Shown here in pieces: positions 1 to 10,439 of a stretch of DNA of 64,000 bases. The stretch is from Pomacea canaliculata (lineage: Eukaryota; Mollusca; Gastropoda; Architaenioglossa; Ampullariidae): NCBI RefSeq assembly GCF_003073045.1, contig NC_037592.1, positions 10,816,007 to 10,880,006 on the forward strand, read 5' to 3'. The translations under genes and the position numbers were made by a program. Numbering within the stretch: the first letter of the stretch is position 1; every line of letters begins with the position of its first letter. The notes under the pieces are model-generated. The model had not been told where the DNA came from and did no database searches. It saw only the letters and a program-made list of their open reading frames with translations.

Positions 1-195
1 CTTTTTATCCTTATTTTCACAGACATTTTAACTTCAATAAACGTCAGTAAAAGACAATTCATGTTTGTTTTTTTTTTTTTGTGTAATATTTTGCATTTTT
101 TGTGCACTTTTTTGCTGCTTAATTAATGTAATCATGGCAAAACACTCCTTATTAATCCATTTGTTTGGCATTTACTAGGTTATTTGGATGTATTT

Positions 196-289
196 GATAT
201 TATTGGTATTTTTAGGAATTTTGGCATATCGTGATTTACATTGTTGTAAATCAGGATATGTCAAAATACCTAAAAATACCAATAATATC
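196..289. repeat. Near-perfect hairpin (45-bp arms)
   Basis: Arm 196-240 is the reverse complement of 245-289 with three mismatches, around a 4-base loop (TTGT). The sequence just downstream (about 303-430) holds a second, looser inverted pair (TGGGATTTATCTGGGAT at about 304 and its complement at about 391) and repeated CCCATATGGG palindromes. It looks like a fold-back or MITE-like insertion lying against the LINE fragment that starts near 450. No transposase is associated. Confidence 0.8.
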
Positions 290-449
290 ATCAAGAATTC
301 AACTGGGATTTATCTGGGATCTACCTGGTTTTTACACGGCTTTGCCCGTTTTCACTTTCGGCCTGGGACCCATATGGATTTGTCAGATGAATCCCAGGTA
401 AATCCCATATGGGTCCCATATGGGTTCCCCTTTCAATGCTACTAGGGTA

Positions 450-1099
450 AGTTCCTGACCAAATTTATTTATGCTAAGATCTTTGGATGAGCGTGGAGGG
501 GGTGTTACAGATGTCTCAAACAGAATTTTAAGGTCTTTTAGGGGGTGTACATGTCTATCGCTGTCATCATAGTCAGCATCACTAAGTTCCGCCGTGCGAG
601 CATTAAAATCACCGCATAACAACCATGGTAAGTACGGATGGTCACTAGCTAATTGATTCATATGTTGACCTAAAATTTCTATCCCGTTACTGTTGTCATC
701 CCCATAGATTACTGATCTTTCTGGTGCTACATATACACAGGCAACAATAATATCCTCCCAGCTGGTCAAAACAGACTTACCTATTTTAAGAAAAATAAAA
801 TCCTCTGCCAGCTTAAGGAGTATAATATCTGAGGACAAAGTTTTATGAATACAAACAGCTACACCACCCTTGAGTCTCTGTTCGCGTGAAGATAAGTATA
901 CAACATAGTCTGAGAAGGCATCTTCTATCTCACTCAGCTGACATGACCAGGTCTCCAATAAAGCAAAAATTGTAAACTTTCCGCAGAACTCTCTGAAGGA
1001 TGGCATTTTTAGTTTGTATTTTAGTCCTTGAACATTCCAGGACATCATCTTCATGTTTGAAACACAGATAATTGTCTGATTCCTGGTCCCTGTAGCCAC
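450..1099 (-). mobile_element. LINE fragment, endonuclease domain (CR1/L2-like)
   Basis: A minus-strand open frame of about 215 codons carries an endonuclease/exonuclease/phosphatase domain: MSWNVQGL near its start, LLETW, GGVAVCIHK, and LLCGDFNART with the catalytic D and N. No reverse transcriptase follows. The frame runs into the fold-back repeat at about 450, so the element is truncated at its 3' side. Upstream on the same strand (about 1445-1560) a short frame reading DVHQQIENNKTEVLQR could be a coiled-coil ORF1 relic, but this is weak. The clade is inferred from the endonuclease style only. Confidence 0.75.
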
Positions 1100-1900
1100 A
1101 CGTACAATACGACCTACCGACTCGGCGGTTTCGTTGGGAATCCTCCTACACTGTTCTCGAAGCCTAAGCTTGGAGTGAACTTTTGCTCACTACTTTTGTC
1201 TGGTTTGCACGAGAATTTCATTTTAACACTGGCCGGTCACTTCTCTCAGACTCACTCGCTATCCACGTGACCAAGGGAAACAACTCTCGTCCCTGACACA
1301 ATACACGTACACGACACTTTCTGCGAAAAATTACTTTCTGCATTGATGTAGGATTCAAGAACTAATAATGTGTTGATAATAACACCAAGTTTCCAGACAG
1401 TCTGCAAGATAAAGATGTTAACTCCAGGGGAAATGATGGAAGTAGAGGATGCCACTTATATATACTTTTCAGTTTATTTTCAGAGGCTCTTTGTAGGACT
1501 TCAGTTTTGTTATTTTCAATTTGTTGATGGACGTCCAGGATATTAACATCTACTGTGCTGTGTAGTGGTGTAGATCTGCTGGAGCTTGGAAGTGAGGCAA
1601 GAGGCTAGCAGCTGTGTAGTATCAGCATGCATGTTGATATGATACTGTGTTATCAGCATTATTGTGGTACTTCAAGCTCGAGTGATAGATGGTGGGATCA
1701 AATGGTTGGATGTACACAGGGAATAAAATGAGGCCTAAGAATAGTGTGTGTGAGAGAGACTTTTTGGAGTATGGAGTAAGTGTGAGCAGTGATTTGTATT
1801 GATTTTTGTATGAGAAGAAGCATAGGACGACGATGTGACACTTGTTTTTGGTAGATGAAAGTAATATCTCTTTTCACAATGGATCTTAAACTTGTTAATC
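1100..1900. other. No gene seen; possible LINE 5' region
   Basis: No convincing coding exon. The minus strand at about 1445-1560 has a coiled-coil-like frame compatible with an ORF1 relic of the neighbouring LINE. The rest is unassigned AT-rich sequence. Confidence 0.4.
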
Positions 1901-1999
1901 GTTATCGTGAGCTGGAACAAAATACGGCGAAATCAAGCCTTCGGAGTCATGTTTGCGATTCTATTATTCGGGATGTTTTCAAATAATTGTAGGAGATAC

Positions 2000-2510
2000 G
2001 ATCAATACACATATATAAGTCGACAGTTTCTCGAACAATTCACCGTGTTTCTAAGGCTCTTGCAAATCGACTAAATAGGTAAGATACCGAGCCAGAGATG
2101 TGCAAACACGCAGAAATCCTGATTTTACACAGTCACTGGATTTCCAAACGCGTTCGGGTGCGTAAATGGCACCCATGTACAAATACAGGAACCATCTGAG
2201 CACGAAAATGAATTTGTAAATAAAGAAAGGTTATTTAATAAATGTACAGCTAGTTTGTGATAGTTGCATAAATATAATTTATAAGTATTCCAGGAGGTTC
2301 GGGGACCGTATTCGACGCTGTTTGCGCCGCGAACGTGTTTTTCGGGACAGGAATCCTCCCCTGGACCGGTACAACGACCAAGAACTTTACCAGAAATATA
2401 AATTTAGAAGACACGATGGTTTAGAACTGACAAATGACATTGCAGCAGCAATCGAATCGTCGAATCGACGTGGGTCGCTTACTCCAGTGTTACGGGTACA
2501 TAATAAATGA
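2000..2510 (+). pseudogene. PIF/Harbinger transposase relic, domains out of order
   Basis: Three pieces of a HARBI1-like transposase lie on the plus strand. About 2000-2075 reads STVSRTIHRVSKAL, the helix-turn-helix part. About 2141-2250 reads FPNAFGCVNGTHVQI then SEHENEFVN, the region of the first catalytic Asp; here the family's GCxDGTH has N for D. About 2290-2507 reads RERVFRDRNPPLDRY, ELYQKYKFRR and RGSLTPVLRV, which is the family's N-terminal part and should precede the other two. The pieces are in different frames and in the wrong order, so this is a rearranged, inactive DNA transposon or two overlapping fragments. Confidence 0.75.
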
Positions 2511-2689
2511 GTTATTATGCTGCTGATAAAACTTGTTCAGCTTGTTGTATATTTGATTTTAGCCATGATTAGTTGCTTTTTAAATGATATTTTAAATTTG
2601 AAAAAGGCAAAATTAACGTCCTAGCTTAGGTATTGTGCAGACTAACATGACTGTAATGTGACAGTCAAACATTCTAGTTTTTGACATAG

Positions 2690-3285
2690 GATTTGCATTG
2701 TGTGAGAGAGTTTGTGTGTGTCGAGGCTTTGTACTGTAACCCAAAAATTTTTAGTTTGCACTGCTGAATACCTGTTGCAGGGTGTGTGTGTGTTGAGACT
2801 TTGTACTGTCACCCACATTTTTTCATTTTGCTTTGCATCTCACTTCAGAATATGTGTTGCAGGTGTGTGAGTTTGTGTGTGTTGAGGCTTTGTACTGTAC
2901 ACAAATTTTTATTTTGCATTGCATCTCACTGTTAAATACCTGTTGCAGGGTGTGTGTGTGTTGATGCTTTGTAATGTAACCCACTTTTTTTTTTGCATTG
3001 CATCTCACTTCTGAATACCTGTTACAGGTGAGTGTGTGTGTGTGTGTTGAGACTATGTACTGTAACCCACATTTTTTTAAATTTCGCATTGCATCTCACT
3101 TCAGAATATGTGTTGCAGGTGTATGAGTTTGTGTGTGTTGAAGCTTTGTACTGTAACCCACATTTTTTAGTTTGCATTGCATCTCACTTTTGAGTAGCTG
3201 TTGCAGGGGGGGGGGGTGTGACTTTGTACTGTCACCCACATTTTTTCATTTTGCATTGTATCCCATTTCAGAATATGTGTCATAC
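2690..3285. repeat. Minisatellite, ~76-90 bp unit, about 6-7 copies
   Basis: Units share GTGTTGAGGCTTTGTACTGT, then ACCCACATTTTTT, TTGCATTGCATCTCACTT and TACCTGTTGCAG, recurring at about 2717, 2789, 2880, 2961, 3046, 3137 and 3216. A short GT run between units varies in length. The frames across it are by-products of the repeat and are not genes. Confidence 0.9.
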
Positions 3286-3289
3286 AGAT

Positions 3290-4880
3290 CCACTCTAATA
3301 TACAAAAATGCATACACTGGCAGTATTGCTAGTTTTAATTATCATTTATCTCTTTGTCTAGCTTGCTTATTTAGCGTTTAGCAGCAGACTTCTAGTTTGA
3401 GATTTTAATTTCTAGTTCATTTGGCTTATAATAGACTGCTTTTTTGGTCTTTGAATGTTATATCATGAGATGTTGCTCTGTATCTCCTTTGCTGGCTGTT
3501 TTTCTTTTTTTCATTCTAAGGGTTTTCCAGTTGTCCAGGGTGGTGTTGACAGATAGAAGTTTGTCAACGATTTGAAGGGACTTGAATATTCTGTGGCAGA
3601 GCAAAGAAAATATGTAGTAAATGATGGTTGCAAGAGTGGCAATTAGATTTCTGCATATACATCAATAGCATTCTAAAGAAAAGTGATGTTATCCACAAAC
3701 TGATTTAGTGTAAAGTGTCAGAAAATATCAATCCTGCAAAAATGGACAGAAAATATCATTTAAATGTGGATATATATATATATTTGTGTGTGGATGCAAT
3801 TATTCACTTTTCATTTTGCTTTTGTTTTAAAATGTGTGATTGTGACTGTTTGAGAGTAAAATAAATTTCACTATGTAAATTTTAAGACATTGTGTATTAC
3901 TTGTTGAGATGGCAACATGTTGCACACAAACTTCAGAACACAGCAAAGTTCACAATAGAGCCACCATGAAACATGAATTCATTCAGCCTGCTTACCTCCT
4001 GTGAATCTGGACCATTCACTGGAATAAAAAACACGTTTTAAAAATTGTACTTCATTTAATCAACAAGCATATAGCTGATGTATAAACAATAAAAGAAAAG
4101 TAAATAATGGTTGCATTTGAGGCAAGATTAAACCAACCCATTTCAACCTGTGATGCTGTGTCCCCAGTTACCAAGAATGTAAAGCGTGTAATATTAACAA
4201 TTATAAGTGTGATTTAAACATCCAACGCATACAATATGTTTCACTGCTCCCCTCCCTACATCCAGCTGATTTGCAAAACATAATCACAATTTCTATTATA
4301 ATTTCATAAAAATATAAATAAAAATAAGTAATTATTCTGTCATTTACTGTTTTATATACTTTTTTTAGCCAGTTAATGTGTCACTTACCTCCAATACCAC
4401 TGATCAGGGTAGGTGTTATTGCCAAGGATCGCAGCAACAGCCTCTTCATATTCAGGTGGTGGCATTCCCTTGTCTCCAACTGTTTTATTTGCCTCGCTTT
4501 TTTTTTTTTTTTTAAGCCTTGTCTATTTTTGTAGATCCCTTTATCTTTTATTTCTGGTACAGAACAGCCACCCTGCTTGCCAACACCTTGGCCGCGATTT
4601 TTTTTTCCAAATTTCTTTTTTTTTTTTTTTTGTTTGTTTGTTTGGTGGGTTTTTTTTTTTTTTTTTTGGTATCGTTCTTTTGTTGGAGAAGCAGCTGGAA
4701 AGAATTTTGTCTTCCATGGATATCTCCTCTAACAAAATTTTAATTTCCATGTCACTGAAATTGGCTTTTCGCATATGTTTCGTTTCCCGTTTTTCTGCAA
4801 AAGGACATCGTCAGGGAGAAAAAGTAAACGCTACTTTTAAAACAAATACATGCGCAGTAGCGCATGAAATTCGGGCCTAC
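3290..4880. other. Intergenic, no gene seen; poly-T tracts
   Basis: No supported exon. Long T runs occur at about 4498-4514 and 4617-4667. The long frame spanning 4413-5087 is low-complexity poly-Phe from these T tracts and is not credible as a gene. Confidence 0.6.
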
Positions 4881-4919
4881 CCGGAAGCTATTTATAGAAC
4901 TGCCTTCCCGCGCCGAAAG

Positions 4920-5050
4920 CTAGTGGAGCTCTATCGGCGTGTCCCTGCATACCACGTTAGTGGGGAGTATCGCTGCGATAGCTTTCGGACCGAAAGGCTC
5001 TATCGCTACGATTGGCTAACGGTGTTTCTTGCATACGGGGCCTGTTATTC
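4920..5050. repeat. GC-rich imperfect inverted repeat at LINE breakpoint
   Basis: Centred near 5000, TATCGCTGCGATAG-CTTTCGG faces CCGAAAG-GCTCTATCGCTACGA. Weaker pairing continues outward (CGTTAG/CTAACG, TGCATA/GCATAC). It is more GC-rich than its surroundings and ends where the neighbouring LINE sequence stops (about 5056). It may be part of another small element or a fold-back junction. Confidence 0.6.
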
Positions 5051-7146
5051 TCTAAGTTGTGCGTCCACTGCCTCTGAGATTCGTTGAATGATGATCTTTG
5101 TCATGATCTTGCTCGGGATGGACAGGAGAGTTATTCCTCGCCAGTTGTTGCAGTCGCTAAGGGATCCTTTCTTTGGGATTTTGACGATCACTCCTCTGGT
5201 CCAGTCATCTGGGACTTGCTTCCCTTCCCATATTGCGGTAAATAGGGGTTGCAGGATATTGGCTGCCAGTTCTGGGTCTGCCTTGAATAGTTCAGCATTC
5301 AGATTGTCCTGGCCTGGTGCCTTTCTGTTCTTCAAGGATTTGATTCCTGTGATGATTTCCTGCTTCTCTGGTGGGGCGATGTTAGCGTCTAGGTCCTCAA
5401 TGGCTTCTTGTATGTCGGCTTCTTCGGAAGGTGGTGGTCTGTTCAGGACCTCTCTGAAGTGTTCAGCCCAGCGTGCTTCTTGTTCTCTCTCTGTCGTTAG
5501 CAGCTTCCCTTCCTTGTCCTTGACTGGGGCATCGTTGGTGCTGTGGAATTTGTCGCTAATTGTCTTGGTGATCTTGTACAGCTTTCCTTGTTCTCCTTTT
5601 CTTGCTGCTTCTTCGGCTTCATTTGCTAGGTTGTTCAAGTAGGCACGCTTGTCTGTTCTCGCCAAGCGTTTCACTTTCTGGTTCATCTCTCTGTACTGTA
5701 GTTTGAACTTCTCTTGCAGTCTTTCGGATCTGGTGCTAGTCACCTTCTTTTTTAGTTCTCTTCTTTCCTCTATCGCCTTCCACGTTTCTGGTGTTATACA
5801 TTCCTTCTTCTTAGTTCCTCTCAGTCCAAGACTAGTCTCGCTGCTTTTCTGGTACACTGTTCTCACAAGGTCCCATCTCTGGTTTCTTCTTTCTGCATCT
5901 GCCTCGCAAATGTCTGTCATGTCTGCAAGTGCCTGAAATCTGTTTTTCACTTGAAGAGTGAAGGCGTTTTTCAGTTTGGGGTCCTGCAATCTTTCCACAT
6001 CAAAGCGTCTGTGTGCTGCTGACTTGCGTCCTGTACTTCGCAGTTTCATTTTAATGTCTGCTACAACAAGGTGATGGTCACTTCCAACATCTCCTCTTCT
6101 CGCCCTGACGTCGAGCAGGGAACGTCTCCAGGAGCCGTTGATCATTAGGTGGTCGATCTGGTTACTGTCCCTACCATTGGGTGAGCACCATGTTAGTTTG
6201 TGGACATTGCGGTGAGGGAATAGCGTTCTTCCAATCACTAGGTTGTACATAGTGCATAGCTCCACTAGTCTCTCTCCGTTCTCGTTCATGCAGCCACAAC
6301 CATGTCTGCCCATAGCTCTCTCTACATGGGTGTTGTCGTTCCCAACTTTGGCATTCATGTCGCCCATCACAATCAACAGGTCATGGTGGGGTGCTGCACC
6401 TACTTCTGCCTGCAATTGATCGTAAAAGGTGTCCTTCGCCTCATCATCGCTGTCGTTGGTTGGTGCATAGCACTGGATCAAGGTCATGTTGCCATGTCTC
6501 CCTCTCACTCTGGCTGTAATCAGTCTGCTGTTGATCGGCTTCCACTCTATCAGGCACTTATCTATTCCTTTCCTCAGGATGATGGCTACTCCCTCATGGT
6601 GTTGGTTGTCCTCTCTGCCAGAATACAGCACTGTCTCTCTGGTCTGGGTCTTTACTCTTCCAGAGCCTGTCCATCTGCTTTCACTTACTCCAAGTATGTG
6701 TAAGTTGTAACGCCTCATCTCGGCCGTAATTTGTGTCAACTTACCAGTTTCATACATGGTGCGCACATTCCAGAAGCCTATTCTGGTCTTGCATTTGGCG
6801 CTCAAGACTTCCATCTTCGTGCCAGTAGCTTCCTTTCGGCTTTCACTACTAACAGTCATACAAGGATCTTGCGATACCTCTGGGAGCCCATCGCACACAT
6901 TAGTGGTAGTTTTCTCTGTCGCTGTTTCCGTAACATTTTTGTATTTTATGGGACAGGGTTGTTAGCCCTGTGCGCAACCCCCAACCTGGAGGACCAGGGA
7001 TCATGTTTCGTCTGGTATCTACCCTTTGACCTGCCCGGCTTGGGTGACCCTGCCCGGTATAGCTCTCAGGGTCATCGACACACACAAGGCCCCCGACCTC
7101 GACAAGGTAATGATCCTCCGGGGGGACACTCGAGCATTACACACAT
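5045..7146 (-). mobile_element. RTE-like LINE, 5' end present, 3' part missing
   Basis: One open frame of 617 codons (6898 down to 5045). Endonuclease: IGFWNVRTMYETGKL at about residue 40, GVSESRWTG, GDMNAKVG, NQIDHLMING, SDHHLVVADI. Linker: basic/coiled. Start of reverse transcriptase: [37 protein letters not shown], then the frame stops inside the RT palm and non-LINE sequence begins at about 5056. The YADD region and C-terminus are absent. The 5' leader (6900-7146) contains GGGCTAACAACCC, also found in the other LINE family at 17.6 and 52.8 kb. The long open frame implies a fairly young copy. LINEs usually lose the 5' end; this one has lost its 3' end, which points to a later deletion or recombination. 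Confidence 0.9.
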
Positions 7147-7149
7147 GTA

Positions 7150-7880
7150 AACATTTTGCCTTCTTTCTCACTAGAATATAAACAGTTCAACAGCAAATAG
7201 AAACAAAAAAATACAATCTGAATAGTTTGCAGTCTCTCTTTTCTTGTGCTGGAGCTACTAACGATGATGGGACTTGCATCTTTAAAGGAGGACTTGCTGT
7301 TTGTATGTCTGGGAAACAGGTTAATCATTTTGTTTGTTGAATTTTTTCCTGATATATTTATTTCTTAAATTCACTCCATCGCGGAGCAATGGTTTGAAAA
7401 ATATTAGCTTTAACTTGGACATGCTGCTCAAGTGTCAAAAAATTGTCCCAATTTCTAACAAAACACTTAACCTCAGTGATCTCCTTTCCTATTCTTGTTT
7501 TTGAAATTATTGCATGCAGAATTCATTGTACTTGTGAAAGTTATTTTTATTCTTTTACTTCCATGAAAATCAATTACAGTGTTTCTGCGGACCGTATTTT
7601 TGTTTCATGTGCATTCTAGTAACTACAAGTCGAAAGGAGATGAAAGTGTGAAACAGCAGTCCTACAACAAGACACAGAGTTTTGTGTTCTGGCAAGACGA
7701 ATGGCTTCAAACTTCGGTAAGACATGAATTCCAGACTCTAGCAAGACAAGGACTTTCTATCAGAAGACATAGTTCCAAACTCTGTAGCCGCCTGCTGGTT
7801 CCACCCAGTCGACAAGGGCGCTGTTCGGGGAGTCAGACATTTGTAAACATCGCACATTAATTCGCAGTTTCATGTTGTTC
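7150..7880. other. No gene seen
   Basis: A plus-strand frame at 7579-7860 has no recognisable domain, no homologous-looking motif and no clear splice context. The region is otherwise AT-rich and unassigned. Confidence 0.5.
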
Positions 7881-8590
7881 GTCTCATTATCCATTTTTAG
7901 TCACACTTTGAGGCCAGCTTTCGAGATAAAACTGGCAGTTATCTGCAAAGCGTGCACAGGTCCGTAAAGCTTGATGTCGAGTGGCATCGGCGACGGCCAG
8001 ACCTCCGCCCTCGGCTCCTGGAGGAACCTACACTCCTGTAGGATATGCTCCTTGGTTTGTTTTGCATCTCCACAGGAGCACATTGAGGATAACACCAGAT
8101 GTAGCTTCCGGTAAAGGTGGTGCTTTAGTCTGTTGTCATGAAGTAGAAAATTGTCACCTATCTTATCTGGACAGGTAGTGGTAGCTGCGTGTGGTCTATA
8201 CAAAGCTGTGGTCATCTCTGTTACACTGACTTTGTTTTCATCCTGCCGGTCTTCAGCAACTAGATTTGAAATCTGCTCATTGCCTTCAATACCGCAGTGT
8301 GAGGGTATCCACTACAGTACAATATAGACAACTGATATTTTTCAGTGCTGATATAAGATTAACTACCCAGTCATTGTTGGCGGCTTGTAGCACAAACAGG
8401 GCAATAGGAACATCCGTGAGTCTAAGCTTGCTTTGCTGCTGACACTGTTCACTGCTCATGTCAGGGCTTCGACTTGGGCTCTGTAGTTGGTGCAGGGGGA
8501 GCCTTTTAATATGAATACCGTTGGCCTGCGTCCATCGGGATATTGGATGTATACCATTTCGGATGGCTTCCGTCGCTAACCCATTTGTCT
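7880..8590 (-). mobile_element. LINE 3' fragment, RNase H and C-terminal Cys motif
   Basis: On the minus strand WIPSHCGIEGNEQ (about 8310-8270) is the end of a retroelement RNase H domain. It is followed by MTTALYRPHAATT and MCSCGDAKQTKEHILQECR, the C-terminal Cys-rich tail of I/Jockey-type LINEs. Upstream on the same strand a decayed RNase H start is readable in shifting frames (ALFVLQAANNDWVVNLISAL). Several frame breaks; inactive. No reverse transcriptase core is visible. Confidence 0.75.
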
Positions 8591-8671
8591 GAGCCTGTAT
8601 CCATGCTTCTTGGTGATACTTTTATTCTAATATGAAAAACGGTGTTTATCCTTGGCTGAGAAATGGTGGTG

Positions 8672-9466
8672 CCGATAGCACCTATCTCTTCTGCATTGTT
8701 GACTCATGGCAATGCCTTAACAGACTTGCACAGTGGTGCGACGAGAACTTTCTTGAGTTAAATGTAGACAAAACAAAAGAATTGAATATAGATTTTAGGA
8801 GAATCAAAGAGGATTTTGTTGCTCCTAGTGTGATACATAGCAAACCTGTTGAAACCGCTACCTCTTTTAGGTACCTGGGAACTGTTTTTGATTGCCTGCT
8901 TAAATGGACTCTAAACACTCAACACATTGTCAAATGTGGCCAGCAGAGAATGTACCTTTTGCGGAAGTTAAATAGTTTTTCAGTCAGCCAAGCAATTTCA
9001 GGCCGTTTCTACCAGTCTTTTATTGAGAGTCTTTTATCTTTTTCATTTGTATGCTGGTTTTGTAATCTATCTGTCCATGATAGGAATAGTTTAAATAGCA
9101 TTGTTCACATCTGTTCCAAAATAATTGGGATCAATCAGAGGGACCTGACTTCCTTCCTTGACCAACAACTAGTTAGGAAAGCTTCCCGCATTCTGTCAAT
9201 ACCTGAACATGTGCTAGCGGGGGAATGTGTTTTATTAAGTTCAGGTAAACGCTATGCCATGCCAGTATGCGAAAGCAATAGGCATCTGAAATCTTTTGTG
9301 CCATCAGCAGTCCAGCTACTTAATCACCGATAAACTGTCAGCAGTGTGTGTGCGTGTGATGTGTAGGTGTGCATGGGAATGATTTTTTAAAATATATATT
9401 GGAAACAGAGCACACCTCCCATTTAAATTGCCCATTGGGAAAGTTGGTTGTTATTATTATTATTAA
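8672..9466 (+). mobile_element. Rex1-like LINE 3' fragment
   Basis: A plus-strand frame (to the stop at 9333) covers the thumb and C-terminus of a Rex1-type reverse transcriptase: FLELNVDKTKELNIDFRR, SFRYLGTVFDCLLKW, QQRMYLLRKLNSFSV, FYQSFIESLLSFSFVCWF, CSKIIGINQR, SGKRYAMPVCESNR. The catalytic palm is missing, so the copy is 5'-truncated as is normal for LINEs. A short 3' UTR ends in a (TTA)n run at about 9452-9465. The frame is uninterrupted over about 215 codons. Confidence 0.85.
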
Positions 9467-9639
9467 AAGTATGAAGATAGTAATTTTATTGTCCCCACTC
9501 CCTCACTAAACCCATATGAATTTAAATTGCTATCACAAAATTAATACACTCTCAGTTGACATAATATATGTATATCCCTTGTTAAATTTGTATCATCTTT
9601 ATTTACTAATATTCATGATAGAATTAGGTGTCAGATATA

Positions 9640-10430
9640 CATGATCATAAGTTTAGTTCTGTACGGCTGACTAGATGCATCTCTGTTAAAGATATCAATG
9701 ACATGCTTCCAAAGCAGATGCTGACCATTTAACCAAAGATAGCGTGTCTGCCGACCTGATCCAGAATTATATAGTTTCTCACTGTTTTGAGTAAGTGAGG
9801 AACATCAGAAAAAAATATATATCTCTCTCTCTGGCAAACAGATTTATTGTTTTATAGCAAACATCTGCACCACTGCCATGCATTTCATAGAGCCTTTGAT
9901 TTGGTGAGGCCTTATCACTTGTGGATGATATCACTTTAAACCCTGCTTCCTCAACAAGACCAACTGCCTGCCAAAAAAGTGTGAACAAAGCATCTGCAGT
10001 AACTGTGCGCCAAAGAAACCAATGCTTGTACTGATATTTGTAGTTAAGCCTACAATGTAAAATACTAATGCATGGGTAGCAGGGGTTGATGCCTGTACAT
10101 CCTGACTACCAAAAAACTCAACAAGTTCCCCTTAACGTTTATCAAAACTAGGTCACATTTAATTGTCATTTCGTCATGCAACAAGACGACAAAGCGTTGA
10201 TGATGTACTAAACTCTCTGCTTTTTTCTTCAAATCATCCAGCGAGTTCGTTTGAAAACCAGGCTTTGGATGATAAACATTTTTATAATCTCTAAGGGTAG
10301 ATTCACCTGGAAGGCGAAGTATACCTGTATTTCTTAGAGTATCATATGCTTTTTGGCTCCTGCTGTGCAGTAAAATAGCCAATCTCAGCATCGTAGGATG
10401 CCATCTCATGCATCGAAAGGCGAACATTCA
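9640..10430 (-). pseudogene. P-element-like (THAP9-type) transposase relic
   Basis: Minus-strand pieces follow the order of this family: MRWHPTMLRLAILLHSRS, LPGESTLRDYKN, VVLLHDEMTIKCDLV (catalytic-region DEM), then in another frame HALVFYIVGLTTNIS, then LFWQAVGLVEEAGFKV, SDKASPNQRLYEMHG and ARERDIYFF. After a further one-base shift comes SDVPHLLKT, then LWLNGQHLLWKHVID. At least three frame shifts, with no THAP zinc finger seen, so it is an inactive fragment. Family assignment rests on motif order and is from memory. Confidence 0.7.
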
Positions 10431-10439
10431 AGGGTCTAA

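Noticed and set aside
2823-3381. Frames with His/Thr-rich repeats
   Set aside because: By-products of the minisatellite.
4413-5087. 224-codon plus-strand frame
   Set aside because: Made largely of Phe codons from poly-T tracts, then runs through an inverted repeat; no domain and no splice support.
5088-7150. Plus-strand frames opposite the LINE
   Set aside because: Antisense shadows of the 617-codon LINE frame.
7579-7860. 93-codon plus-strand frame
   Set aside because: No recognisable motif, no plausible splice sites and no sign of codon-level constraint.
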